Of a stretch of DNA of 51,107 nucleotides, positions 1 through 8,450 are shown piece by piece. Position 1 is the stretch's first letter; the number at the start of each line of letters is the position of its first letter. Origin of the DNA: Acidobacteria bacterium UBA7540 (lineage in GTDB: Bacteria; Acidobacteriota; Terriglobia; UBA7540). The position numbers and the translations under genes were made by a program. The notes below the pieces were generated by a model. It did not search any database, had not been told where the DNA came from, and saw only the letters and a program-made list of their open reading frames with translations. The stretch covers positions 11,015 to 62,121 of the forward strand of contig DLMI01000023.1 in the NCBI GenBank assembly GCA_002478145.1, in the 5' to 3' direction.

Positions 1-453
1 TTAGCTCTTGGTCACGTCGATCTTGATGGTCTTCGGCTTCGCCTCTTCGCGCTTCGGCATCGTCAAGGTCAACAAGCCATCCTTGTACTCAGCCTTCACT
101 TTCTCGGCGCTGATCGAATTGGGGAGCGAGAAGCTCCGAGCAAAGGATCCATACGACCGCTCAATGCGGTGGTAGTTCTGCTCATTGACCTCTTTTTCGT
201 AATTGCGTTCGCCTTTCAGATAGAGTGTGTTGTCCTCAACCCGGACTTCCACGTCCTTCGGATCGATCCCGGGCAGCTCCGCCTTCAGCACGATGGCGTC
301 CTCGGTCTCGTAAATGTCGACCGGAGGAGCCCACGCGCGTGTCGAGACTTCGGTCTCACCGGACATGGGCGAAAAAGCTTCTTTGAGCAGACGGACATAT
401 TCCCTCTGACTCGTCAGAAGATCTCGGAAGGGTTCAAATCTCACGATAGCCAT
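1..453 (-). CDS. Hsp20/alpha-crystallin small heat-shock protein
   Basis: ATP-independent holdase chaperone of the cytoplasm that binds unfolding proteins under stress. The protein is about 150 residues, usual for bacterial Hsp20. A short N-terminal arm leads into an alpha-crystallin domain from about residue 42 (WAPPVDIYE) to about 135 (DGLLTLTMPK), and the C-terminal tail carries the I-x-I oligomerisation motif (TIKI). A GTG two codons upstream is possible, but AGGAGG lies only 3 nt from it and 9 nt from the ATG at 453, so the ATG is preferred. The gene stands alone behind a near-consensus promoter. Family assignment is secure; the clients are unknown. Confidence 0.95.
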   Translation of the reverse strand: MAIVRFEPFRDLLTSQREYVRLLKEAFSPMSGETEVSTRAWAPPVDIYETEDAIVLKAELPGIDPKDVEVRVEDNTLYLKGERNYEKEVNEQNYHRIERSYGSFARSFSLPNSISAEKVKAEYKDGLLTLTMPKREEAKPKTIKIDVTKS

Positions 454-501
454 TGTCACTTACCTCCTTGAGTTTTCTTTCTTCAACCTTAGTAGATGCA
501 C

Positions 502-530
502 ATCATATAACTTGAGTTACTTGTTGTCAA
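502..530 (-). promoter_or_regulatory. Sigma70-type promoter of the Hsp20 gene
   Basis: On the minus strand TTGACA (530-525), a 17-nt spacer and TATGAT (507-502) form a near-consensus promoter about 50 nt before the Hsp20 start. The spacer contains ACTCAAG (517-511), identical to one half of the HAIR operator bound by HspR. The matching half upstream is poor (4 of 7). A second ACTCAAG overlaps the start of the ribosome-binding site (473-467). No CIRCE element is visible. Confidence 0.7.
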
Positions 531-669
531 TAATTATTTTCTCCTTTTTTTCAATGACTTACAATGAGTAGCCGCATCGAGTTCTCAGTTGTAGGTCCGC
601 TTTCTAACTGTTCTTGGCCTGGAGAGCTGATTCCAAGGGTTCTTCGGCCGCCAGAACCGGTAGGTGGAT

Positions 670-804
670 ATGGAGTTCATCCGGCTGACGGCGAGCCTCA
701 AGGCCGCGCACAACCTCCCTTACGCGGACTGCTTCGCCGCCGCCCTCACCCAAGCCCGTAAAGCCACGTTAGTTACCAGCGATGGGGACTATCTTGGCGT
801 ATAA
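670..804 (+). pseudogene. vapC (PIN-domain toxin) C-terminal remnant
   Basis: A 44-codon open frame encodes a sequence matching the last third of VapC-type PIN ribonucleases: LKAAHNLPYADCFAAAL, which includes the conserved third acidic residue in YAD, followed by ATLVTSDGDY, which includes the last PIN aspartates. An in-frame TAG sits just upstream (661-663), and I see no N-terminal PIN half in any nearby frame. No partner antitoxin is visible. I read it as the decayed end of a vapBC module. The residues are seen; the pseudogene status is inferred. Confidence 0.6.
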
Positions 805-901
805 TATCCCCCGCTATGCCCCCGCGCGTCTTGCCAAGCACGCTCACGATTCGCCACCTTCCCGGAAGCGATCCCGCGGCATTTTCTTGCCTTCCGATCG
901 T

Positions 902-964
902 GCTGACCCCGCGATGCGGGGTCAGCGCTACGGCAGCTTAATCATGCCGCGAGCAAGCTCGCGG
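902..964. repeat. Two adjacent palindromes
   Basis: Positions 902-912 and 916-926 form a perfect 11-bp inverted repeat around a 3-nt loop (GCTGACCCCGC/GCGGGGTCAGC). Positions 947-964 form a second one (CCGCGAGC-AA-GCTCGCGG). They lie in the 250-bp spacer between the vapC remnant and the DUF1579-like gene. The first belongs to the CCCG/CGGG hairpin type seen throughout the window. Rho-independent termination is unlikely because no T-run follows. Confidence 0.7.
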
Positions 965-1056
965 AGGAAAGCGGCGGCAAGCCGTCGCACTCCAGAAAAA
1001 GACGGGCGCTTCATTGGCGGGATGCGCCCCAGGCGGGAACCGAGAGGAGGCCGACC

Positions 1057-1518
1057 TTGGCAACTGAAACAGGCGCGCCGATGCGCGCCTTGAGCTTCAT
1101 GGTAGGTGAGTGGGGGCTGGACTACACAGTAACTCAACACGGCCACACCACAAAGACGATCCGGGGAATTGGATCGCTGCGCTATCTCTTCAACGCCACC
1201 TACCTCACCTTCGACTACCAGGCGCTCGAGAAGGCTACCGGGGAGATGATCGCCGAGGCGCATGCCATCTTCGCCTGGGACAACAAACTCGGGCGGTATC
1301 GGTATTACTGGTTTGAGAGCTCCGGCAACTTCCTGCAAGCCACGGGTATCCTCCGCGATGATGACACCCTCGCTCTGGAATGGCAGGACATCCACTGCAC
1401 GCAAATCTTCCGGCGCGTGAGCGCGGATGCGATGTACCTTGAAATGCAATGTCCGGAGCAGGACCTCCTGTTGCGGGTTGACTTCTCACGACTCTCCGGC
1501 GCCTCTCAGACCACCTGA
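1057..1518 (+). CDS. DUF1579-like protein
   Basis: A small cytoplasmic protein of 153 residues. The opening FMVGEW motif, the repeated beta-strand pattern and the central FAWDNKLGRYRYYWFESSG segment resemble DUF1579-type proteins, predicted lipocalin-like barrels with no established reaction. The TTG at 1057 is chosen because GAGGAGG ends 6 nt upstream; the next ATG, at 1081, lacks a comparable site. The gene is monocistronic and followed by repeats. The role is unknown and the family call is by resemblance only. Confidence 0.65.
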   Translation: MATETGAPMRALSFMVGEWGLDYTVTQHGHTTKTIRGIGSLRYLFNATYLTFDYQALEKATGEMIAEAHAIFAWDNKLGRYRYYWFESSGNFLQATGILRDDDTLALEWQDIHCTQIFRRVSADAMYLEMQCPEQDLLLRVDFSRLSGASQTT

Positions 1519-1569
1519 GGTAGCGCGGCTGGCGTGTACATCCCGCCCGACGGGACGTGTGCGGTTAAA

Positions 1570-1710
1570 CAGGCTGCGGAAAAACGCTTCCCTGCTGTCA
1601 TTCTGAGCGAAGCGAAGAATCTCGCTCTGCGTGTTTTCATAAACATACGAGATTCTTCGTCGCCTGCGGCTCCTCAGAATGACAGCGCCTACGAGTTTTT
1701 CCGCAGCCTG
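1570..1710. repeat. CAGGCTG/GTCATTC hairpin element, copy 1
   Basis: A 141-bp imperfect inverted repeat. The ends are CAGGCTGCGGAAAAAC (1570-1585) and its exact complement (1695-1710). Inside lie facing copies of GCTGTCATTCTGAG and GAAGAATCTCG, so a transcript would fold into one long hairpin. TAAA flanks both ends (1566-1569 and 1711-1714), a possible target duplication. No protein is encoded. Related copies lie at 36757-36844 and 38140-38358. Confidence 0.8.
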
Positions 1711-2297
1711 TAAAGACGGGGGTACATCGGCGCGTGGAAACGCACTCCGCGGGCCATCACACGCGCGATTAGGGTTGCGGACGGCCAGCCAGCCGGCGAA
1801 ACGGGAGCCACGCGCAAAAAGCGCACGGCGAGACCAAACGCCCGCCGTGGCTGTCCGCTACGGGACCCGCTCGCCCTTCGAGCTTTGGCCGGGCAGGAGG
1901 AAAGGCTTGATGAGCTCGGCTTCACCGCATACCGCCTTTCAGGGTGGGTGGGTTTGCGGGTTAGTCTTCCGGGGGCGGTGCCCACGGCTACAGTATGGCG
2001 CCCTTGCAGGGCAGGTTCGAGGGGCAACTGAAACAACGCCTCCAATTCGCACTGCTGCCCCGGATGATCGCGCATGAGTTTCCGATCTCCCAGCAGAAAC
2101 CGAGTCCAAGGGCGGCGGACATGCTCGAACTCTACGCCCCGCTGTTTGCGACGCTGGCGGGTAAGGAACAAGTGCTCATCCCACATTTCTTAAACTTGCC
2201 TATATCTTGTCGCGGAGGGGAGACGGCTTCGCTGCCTGGCGCCGGCAACAAGAAGGAGCGGAAACCGGCGCGTGGGGGCGCCGGCGGGGCGGAGTAG

Positions 2298-2360
2298 AGG
2301 CTATATATGTAGCCTATGACTAAGCGCGCAACCCGCCGAGTGTGTCATAATGATACACTC
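2298..2360. promoter_or_regulatory. Two operator-like palindromes
   Basis: AGGCTA-N6-TAGCCT (2298-2315) is a perfect inverted repeat around an A+T-rich centre. Positions 2338-2360 form a 23-bp near-palindrome (GAGTGT-g-TCAT-a-ATGA-t-ACACTC). Both sit in an A+T-rich patch after the end of the repeat block. They look like repressor sites, but no gene starts just downstream on either strand, so their target is unknown. They may be relics of a lost gene. Confidence 0.35.
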
Positions 2361-2559
2361 ATGCGTTTTCGCGTATAAGCCCTGGAATCTTCTAACAACT
2401 TGAAAACATTGGAATAAGCCGCTGCGGAGCCGGAACGCTTCAAGAAAAACGAGACGCATGAGAGAAATGGAAATCTCGCCCCCTGGGGGCGACTATGTTT
2501 TTTCTGGCCGCCGCCGGGAGCACGTTCATCGTCTCCGACGAAAAGCGGCGCTGGGCCGG

Positions 2560-3372
2560 CTACTTTTTCACCAGCTTCTTTTCCAGTTGGCGTGCCTGGG
2601 CGTTCAGCTCGCTCAATTGGCGGAGGTCATCGTCGGCGAGGGAAACGGCGTTTTGGATGCGGGTCAGTGCCGCGGCGCTGAGAGCGCTGGAGTTTGGGTC
2701 GCGGCTGGAATCCAGCATGCCGCTCGTGGCCCGGAATTGGCTGGTGATGTCACGGTAGCGGCGCATGATGGAAGTCAGGTAAGCATCGCGGCGGCGATCC
2801 AGGTCTTGCAGGTTGGCTACCACGCGCCCGAATTCGGCAGCGCGGGCGGAGCCCTCGCCGTTATCGCTCTTCAACTTGGCGTTATCCGCTTCCAGAGCGG
2901 CGAGACGTTGGCGGGAAGCTTGTGACTCGGCCTGGGCGGAGTCGAGTTGCTGCTTCAAGGCATCGAGCTGGCTCTGCCAATCCTCTCGCTCTTTTTGATG
3001 GCGTTCGTTGGCGCTGGCGAGTGTCTTCTCGCGTTCGTCGCTGGAATTCGAAAGTTGCGCCTGGAGCTCCTTGATGTTAGCTTGCGCTTCGCCCAGCTCG
3101 CGGTTGAGCCGCTCGATGGTCACATCGCGCGTGGCGAGTGTGGCTTGATAAGCGCCCGGCGGAGTCGGGCTCTCGGCTTCGGCAGGAGTCTTCTGGAGCT
3201 CGGGTTGGCGGAGAGCCTCCCGAAGGGCGCGCAGAGATTGGAGGTCGGCGGCCTGCTGCCGCTCAAGGGCGGCGAGTCGCCAGGACTGGCGAAGGATGAT
3301 ACCCGCCGAGGCAACCAGGGCAACGCCAAGAGTCAGCAGGAGAGCGAATTCCAGACGTCCCAGCCGCGTCAT
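2560..3372 (-). CDS. Membrane-anchored coiled-coil protein
   Basis: A 270-residue protein with one N-terminal transmembrane helix (about residues 8-28, FALLLTLGVALVASAGIIL) followed by a long Glu/Gln/Ala-rich coiled coil (about 30-190) and a basic C-terminus. It probably sits in the inner membrane with the coil in the periplasm. The start is supported by AAGGAGG located in the last codons of the upstream VWA gene, whose stop lies 1 nt away, so translation is coupled. I do not recognise a family. The operon suggests a structural or scaffolding role with the VWA and barrel proteins. Confidence 0.75.
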   Translation of the reverse strand: MTRLGRLEFALLLTLGVALVASAGIILRQSWRLAALERQQAADLQSLRALREALRQPELQKTPAEAESPTPPGAYQATLATRDVTIERLNRELGEAQANIKELQAQLSNSSDEREKTLASANERHQKEREDWQSQLDALKQQLDSAQAESQASRQRLAALEADNAKLKSDNGEGSARAAEFGRVVANLQDLDRRRDAYLTSIMRRYRDITSQFRATSGMLDSSRDPNSSALSAAALTRIQNAVSLADDDLRQLSELNAQARQLEKKLVKK

Positions 3373-3373
3373 C

Positions 3374-4312
3374 TTATCCCTCCTTGGCGTGGAAGCGAGT
3401 GCGCCACGAGATGCGCAGGTCTCCGTCGCCGCACGGAGCAGTCAAATGAATTTGGAAGTGGTTGTGAATCTTGGCCGGGACCGCCAGGGTAAGCCTCCAG
3501 GCGCTCGAAATGCGCGCCATCATAGCGGCGACCGCTTCCGGGATCTCCGCCACCGAGCGGCAAACATCACTCTTGCCGCCCGTGGCATCGGCGAGAGTCT
3601 CCAGGCCATTCTCATAGGCTACGTTGAGCCGGTCCCTGCGGTGATTGAGATGAACGACAAAGAGCGGCGCCTGCAGCGAGCCGCTGTCCTCCACCAGTTT
3701 GGAAATCTTCTCGGTAATCAGCGCCTCGGGAAAGCGCCGGCTGAGATCGTGTGGATCGCTCCCGTTGATGACGGGGTTCGAGTAGTCTTCGCGGTAACTG
3801 TAGATGCTGCCGTCGGTGATATACAGGACCGAGACGCGCACCGGGGACTTGCGCAGGATGGCATCCGCCAGCGAAAGAGCCGAATGAACGGTCTCGAGCA
3901 ATCCCGGTTCGCTGCTGTTGGACAGGGACCGGATTGCGTCGATCAACGGTTGGCGGTCTGTGCCGGGGTCGGCCAGTACATGCAGACCGTCCTGGGTACG
4001 CAGCAGCCCCACCCACGCGTTGTGGGGCAGCTTGGAGATTTCGGCAATCAGTGCCTGCTTGGCGGCCTCGATGAGCGACAGATCCCCAGTTAGATCCAAC
4101 ACGACCAGGATGACCTGGTCGCTGCTTGGACCCAACTGCGCGGTGACGGGCACCGGTTTGCCGTTGAGCGCAGCTTCGAACTTGGGAGGGAGCGCGCAGT
4201 TGTTCGTCTCAATCCAGGCGGGAATCGAGACGCTGGCCGTTTGCGCGTGAAGGGTGGTGAAGGTGCAAACGGCGAAAAGAACGGCCGGGAGTGCGGAGCA
4301 GGGTCGCGGCAT
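3374..4312 (-). CDS. Secreted VWA-like protein
   Basis: A 312-residue protein with a signal peptide (residues 1-23, ending LHA) and a von Willebrand factor A-like fold from about residue 65 (strand VILVVLD) to about 260. The MIDAS motif DxSxS is degenerate here (D73-L-T-G-D77), so metal-dependent ligand binding may be altered. It resembles the VWFA-related secreted proteins common in Acidobacteria. The start overlaps the stop of the upstream barrel gene by one base (TGATG), and the end abuts the coiled-coil gene: a tight three-gene operon. A protein-binding role in the periplasm or at the surface is inferred. Confidence 0.75.
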   Translation of the reverse strand: MPRPCSALPAVLFAVCTFTTLHAQTASVSIPAWIETNNCALPPKFEAALNGKPVPVTAQLGPSSDQVILVVLDLTGDLSLIEAAKQALIAEISKLPHNAWVGLLRTQDGLHVLADPGTDRQPLIDAIRSLSNSSEPGLLETVHSALSLADAILRKSPVRVSVLYITDGSIYSYREDYSNPVINGSDPHDLSRRFPEALITEKISKLVEDSGSLQAPLFVVHLNHRRDRLNVAYENGLETLADATGGKSDVCRSVAEIPEAVAAMMARISSAWRLTLAVPAKIHNHFQIHLTAPCGDGDLRISWRTRFHAKEG

Positions 4313-7110
4313 CAGAAGCTGAACTTCAGCCCAAGCTGGATTACGCGTCCGCCATGGGAGCCGATGATCTTGCCAGCGTCCACATTGGGCGCGCTGGCTG
4401 GACCGATGTTGGGATCGGGATAGTTCCAGTTCGCATGATTGAGCATGTCAATCGCGGTAGCGCTGAACTCGAGGGCGCGGTCGCCGCCGACGGGGAAGCG
4501 CTTGTTCAAGCTGAGGTCCATTGAATTATAACCTGGGCCCAACAGGTCCGGCTCGGTCCGGGGCCCGTCCCCCAGGGTGAAGTCCGCCGGCTGATCGAAG
4601 GCGGCCGGGTTGAACCACAGAGACGGCCCTGGATTGGCCACGTGCGGGTCCACGCCGGGCACTACGTTTACATTGAGTGTGGAAAGCAGGCTTCCGGTGT
4701 TGTTGAATTCGGGATGAAGTGCCAGCGGTGTGCCGTCATTCCAGTAGGCCGTGCCGCTGATCGACCAGTCACTGACCAGCCGCCTCCCCCAGCCCAAGAA
4801 TTGGAACGGCGGCTCGCCGGAGCCGAACGGCAGCTCATAGATGTAGCTGAGCTGCAAATACTGCGGCGTATTATAAGACGTGAGCCCCCAGTCGTTGCGA
4901 GGGTTGAAGAAGTCCTGGTTCCCGTAGGGGCCCGAGTAATCGTCGAGTTGCTTGGAAAACTCATAGTAGGCAATGAACGAAAGGCCGAAGGACGCGCGTT
5001 TCTCCACTCGCACGAAGCCGGAGTTTCGCTGGTACCGGCCCCAAGGGTAGAGACCGTAAAGCTCGAAGCCCTGGTATTGCGGGTAGGGTTGCAGCGTGTT
5101 TCGGAACGCCAGGTTGTAAAGCGCATCGCCATAGCTCAGGAAGCTGGGGTTGATCGCGTTGGGATTGGCGGCGCCGTCGCCCACCAGGATATCCCGGTCG
5201 TAACTGTAATTCGTGCCCACGGAAAGCACAATGGAGAACGGCATCTCGCGCTCCACGGAAAGCGAAGCCGATTGATAGACGGGCTCCCGCCCACTCAGAT
5301 CGACGAAGTCCGCCACCGTATCATCGGCCGCCGATGGGCTGAGGTCCGGCAGCGGTGTAGTGAACGCGGGTATGCCGGCAGTCAGGTCGAGCGCTGGACT
5401 CAGTTGTGTGTTCGGTGAAATGAAAGTCTGGCGGGCATTGAATCCCTGCGTGCCCCACTGGCCGTTGTAAACCGGAATCTGGCCGTGCGAGCGGCTGAAG
5501 GAAGCGCGCACTACGGTTTTGGCGTCGCCGAGCGGGTTCCAGGCAATGCCCGCGCTGGGGTCGAGATCGATATTGTTGTCACGCAGGCTGCGAGGGATCC
5601 CGTTGAGACCGGCAAACACGAGCGCACCAGGCAGGCCGCTCGAGGGGTCGATTACGGATGGATCAATCGTGCTCTGGCGATTGTACTTCTCCACCCGCGG
5701 CGTACGGCGGCTAAGATTGAGACCGGCGCTGATGGTCAGGTCTTTCGAGAATTCGTACTTGTCACTCCCGGCGATGGATTGGTACGAGTCGCGGAAATAG
5801 GATGGCGCAGTGGTGATGGTGCGTTCCGCGTACTGCGGCAGGCCGAGAAGGAAGCTGGCGAACGGATCGCCCGTGTCGATAATCCCCGGCAGGCTGGTGA
5901 TATCCGCGGCAAACTGGAAATCGCCGGAGGGATACGCCGGATTGAACGAATTTACTTGATAGTGATCGGCCTGAAACGTTAGCCCGAGAGAATGTTTGCC
6001 CTTTCGAGTCGACACCCCATCGCGAACCTCAAAGGTGTTGCGAGCGTTGCGCGAGTTGGGATAAGCGGTGCCCATCGAGAGATAGTTGCCGAGGAGCTGA
6101 TAGCTGGGGAAGGGGGACTGAGAAGCATCGCCAGCCTGTGCTGCGTCGGAGACCGCGGTAAAACTGGCCGAGTTGACGGTCTTGGGGTTGGCGGTAAAAA
6201 CGTAATCGAGCTCCGTGCGCCGAGTGGAGAAATGCTGATCGGGCGCGGTCGGGCTGGCGAGGTTGGGGAAGTATTTTGCGGAGCTAAGGAACCCCCTGGA
6301 AATGGTGGTGACAGAGGTAACCCGATGCCGCTCGCCGAATTGGTGTTCAAGCTTGGCAATGATTCCGTCTGCGGTGTCGGTCTCCGGCGCGTTGACGAAG
6401 TAGTTGTTCTGGAAAAAGGGGCCGATATCCGTGTTGGGTGCAGGATACAGGGATAGAGCTTGTTGAACGTTCGGGGCCAGGCGGTCTACAGAAATGCGGT
6501 TTGCAGGAAAGGGAGAGCGCAGGTACTGAAGATTGCTGGTGGAGACCGGCAGGCTGGGATCGTAAGCGGGATTCGGGGAGGTAGTGGCCGGATCGTAGAT
6601 GGGCAGCAGGTTGCCGGCCTGGTCCACGGTTTGCGAGAAGTCGCCGCTGCGTTCAGGGACGGTGGGGATGGTGTGCAGAGAGGCGCGTGAGATGCGCTCG
6701 CGAACGCCCTCATAGGACAGCGCGAAGAACGTATTCTTGGGATTCTTGAGCAGGTGCGGGATGAGCACAGGGCCGGAGACGTTGAAACCGAACTGATTGC
6801 GTCGCAGCGGGGATATGCTCTCGCCGTTTTGCTTCACTTGGTGGGGTATGGCATCGAGAATGTCGTTACGGAAGTTTTCATAGACACGGCCGTGCCAGAG
6901 CATTTTCGGGCCATGATGCTCTTGCGCGGCTGGCGGGCTACCCGGGCGCATGCCCCAATCGCGGGTCAGAACTTTGAATTCTTCCGCCGCGCGGGTGAGC
7001 GGATCAGGCTGCTGGGAAGGCGATTTGCGGTCTTCCGAGGCGACGGCTGACACACAGGCGGTGGACAGAGTAAGGCTGAGCCACAAAAGCGCGCAGACAA
7101 GAGTTTCCAT
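4312..7110 (-). CDS. Oar-like outer-membrane beta-barrel protein lacking plug region
   Basis: A 932-residue protein. After a signal peptide (METLVCALLWLSLTLSTACVSAVA) and a short linker it enters the region typical of acidobacterial Oar/TonB-dependent receptors: a YENFRNDILDA segment, then RRNQFGFNVSGPVLIP, KNTFFALSYEGVRE, many amphipathic strands, and a terminal LKFSF ending in Phe as barrel proteins do. The N-terminal carboxypeptidase-regulatory domain and most of the plug expected of full-length Oar proteins (usually above 1,000 residues) are absent, so TonB-driven transport is doubtful. The ATG at 7110 is preferred to one at 7152 because it gives a clean signal peptide and follows a promoter whose -35 lies upstream of 7152. 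It heads the operon with the VWA and coiled-coil genes. Confidence 0.8.
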   Translation of the reverse strand: METLVCALLWLSLTLSTACVSAVASEDRKSPSQQPDPLTRAAEEFKVLTRDWGMRPGSPPAAQEHHGPKMLWHGRVYENFRNDILDAIPHQVKQNGESISPLRRNQFGFNVSGPVLIPHLLKNPKNTFFALSYEGVRERISRASLHTIPTVPERSGDFSQTVDQAGNLLPIYDPATTSPNPAYDPSLPVSTSNLQYLRSPFPANRISVDRLAPNVQQALSLYPAPNTDIGPFFQNNYFVNAPETDTADGIIAKLEHQFGERHRVTSVTTISRGFLSSAKYFPNLASPTAPDQHFSTRRTELDYVFTANPKTVNSASFTAVSDAAQAGDASQSPFPSYQLLGNYLSMGTAYPNSRNARNTFEVRDGVSTRKGKHSLGLTFQADHYQVNSFNPAYPSGDFQFAADITSLPGIIDTGDPFASFLLGLPQYAERTITTAPSYFRDSYQSIAGSDKYEFSKDLTISAGLNLSRRTPRVEKYNRQSTIDPSVIDPSSGLPGALVFAGLNGIPRSLRDNNIDLDPSAGIAWNPLGDAKTVVRASFSRSHGQIPVYNGQWGTQGFNARQTFISPNTQLSPALDLTAGIPAFTTPLPDLSPSAADDTVADFVDLSGREPVYQSASLSVEREMPFSIVLSVGTNYSYDRDILVGDGAANPNAINPSFLSYGDALYNLAFRNTLQPYPQYQGFELYGLYPWGRYQRNSGFVRVEKRASFGLSFIAYYEFSKQLDDYSGPYGNQDFFNPRNDWGLTSYNTPQYLQLSYIYELPFGSGEPPFQFLGWGRRLVSDWSISGTAYWNDGTPLALHPEFNNTGSLLSTLNVNVVPGVDPHVANPGPSLWFNPAAFDQPADFTLGDGPRTEPDLLGPGYNSMDLSLNKRFPVGGDRALEFSATAIDMLNHANWNYPDPNIGPASAPNVDAGKIIGSHGGRVIQLGLKFSF

Positions 7111-7132
7111 TTCCCACTTCACGGCACTTGAA

Positions 7133-7162
7133 AATATATACCCCAGCCCCATCCTGTAGCAA
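7133..7162 (-). promoter_or_regulatory. Candidate promoter of the Oar-like operon
   Basis: Reading the minus strand, TTGCTA (7162-7157) is followed after 16 nt by TATATA (7140-7135), or after 18 nt by TATATT (7138-7133). Transcription would begin near 7127, giving a leader of under 20 nt before the ATG at 7110. This argues against the longer start at 7152. The rest of the spacer up to 7315 holds a short CTCAGCTCTCAGCTC word repeat (7171-7189). Confidence 0.45.
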
Positions 7163-7315
7163 CCCTCGGAGCTCAGCTCTCAGCTCCGGTTTCCTGTATC
7201 AGTATTTGCGTGTAACAGCGTGACTTGGCATTATCGCCTACCGCGCGAGGAGGGGAGGAGCTCTCTGAGCGCGTCTTAGCATGTGCAGGAGTGGCGCGTC
7301 CCGGCCGGCAGAATT

Positions 7316-8425
7316 CTAGCGCTCCGCATAATATCCGTCTCTTGCCTGCACGGTCAGATCCTTCTGTTTGGTCATAAGGCGGATCTTGTGATAACCCGCT
7401 CCGGCGTCCGCTCTGTCGGGGGTGTAGCCCAGGCTGTACTGATTGCGCAGTTCCTCTTGAATCCGGTCGTAGATTTGCTCGATCGGCTGCTTCTTGGAGA
7501 CTTCAAAGAGACGGGCACCGGTCTCTTCCGAAATCCGCTTGAGAATTTTCTTGCCATCCGGACGCATTTGTTGGGGGTATCCCCCGCGTCCACCACCGTG
7601 CCGACCCATTCCCCCCATGCCGCCCATGCCGCGGCCACCGTACCCTCCTCCGCTCCCGTAGCCCTGCTCATCGGCGAATAGGATGGAATAGACCAGGGTG
7701 TCGGCGCGCTGGGCCGCCTCGACGGCGCTGGCCAGAGTTTCTTTGCTGCCGCGATCCACTCCGTCGGAGAGGACAATGAGCGCTTTGCGGCCCTGCTGCT
7801 TCTTCATCAGTTCGTTCGACGCCAAGTAGACCGCATCATAGAGCAAAGTCCCGCCGCCACCCCCACCGGCCCTCCGGCGCGAGCCAGGATACGAGCCAGG
7901 CGAATTGCTTCCGCCCTCTTGGGTCGGCTGCGGCGTCTGGAGCAACCCTAGCGCCGACTCCAACTTCTGGCGGGAAGAAGTGAGATCCTGGAGGAGTTCT
8001 ACTTCCCGGTCGAAGTGAATCACGAATGCCATATCCTTGTTAACGCGCAGCACTTGATCCAGAAAGGTGGAGCTGGCGCTGCGCTCCTGGTCGAGAACGC
8101 GCCTCTGGCTCATGCTCGTATCCACGAGAAGACCTAGCGTCAGGGGAAGATCAGTCTCGCGCGCGAAATAGCGAATGGTTTGCGGACGGTCGTCTTCCTC
8201 TAACGTGAAATCATCCTTGGTTAGGTTGCGGACGATTTCCCCGTTCTTATTGCGCACACTGGCCAGCACATTGACCACTTTGACGTTGACGGAAATGGTC
8301 GGCGGCTGCTGGCTCCGCAGCGGCCAACCTGGCAGTAGCAGAGAAAGCATGGAGAGCATAAGGCAGAGTCTTAGCCAGCCATTTGGCCCGCGTCTTGAGA
8401 CGCCATCGCGAGATTTAGTTCCCAT
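7316..8425 (-). CDS. Acidobacterial VWFA-related secreted protein
   Basis: A 369-residue exported protein of the VWFA-related family that is expanded in Acidobacteria (TIGR03436 type). Signal peptide first, then an SVNVKVVNVLASVRNKNGE strand region, then a VWA domain with an intact MIDAS (DTSMS), LIVLSDG late in the domain, and a QYSLGY motif near the end. A Gly/Met-rich insertion (around GYGGRGMGGMGGMGRHGGG) splits the domain between SILFADEQ and DGKKILKRI. The ATG at 8425 is chosen because AAGGAG lies 5 nt upstream; the ATGs at 8446 and 8443 lack one. It lies 25 nt after the Gly-rich gene and is probably cotranscribed. Function unknown beyond probable protein binding outside the cytoplasm. 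Confidence 0.85.
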   Translation of the reverse strand: MGTKSRDGVSRRGPNGWLRLCLMLSMLSLLLPGWPLRSQQPPTISVNVKVVNVLASVRNKNGEIVRNLTKDDFTLEEDDRPQTIRYFARETDLPLTLGLLVDTSMSQRRVLDQERSASSTFLDQVLRVNKDMAFVIHFDREVELLQDLTSSRQKLESALGLLQTPQPTQEGGSNSPGSYPGSRRRAGGGGGGTLLYDAVYLASNELMKKQQGRKALIVLSDGVDRGSKETLASAVEAAQRADTLVYSILFADEQGYGSGGGYGGRGMGGMGGMGRHGGGRGGYPQQMRPDGKKILKRISEETGARLFEVSKKQPIEQIYDRIQEELRNQYSLGYTPDRADAGAGYHKIRLMTKQKDLTVQARDGYYAER

Positions 8426-8450
8426 CTTCACTCCTTGCCGCATCATACAA

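Larger units (their letters stand above)
1519..2559. other. Long gene-poor spacer filled with repeats
   Basis: About 1 kb without a convincing gene. It holds a hairpin element (1570-1710), then G+C-rich DNA including a 'GCCCACGGCTAC' word (about 1979-1990) also present near 46.37 kb. After 2290 it becomes A+T-richer and carries two palindromes. Open frames at 1689-2186 (minus) and 1995-2297 (plus) show no recognisable domain and are biased toward repeat-derived Arg and Pro. Confidence 0.6.

Noticed and set aside
460..560. CIRCE element upstream of Hsp20
   Set aside because: No TTAGCACTC-N9-GAGTGCTAA or near match; only HAIR-like heptamers are present.
1689..2186. 165-codon minus-strand frame over the repeat block
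   Set aside because: It begins inside the hairpin element, lacks a ribosome-binding site and domain, and its composition follows repeat DNA.
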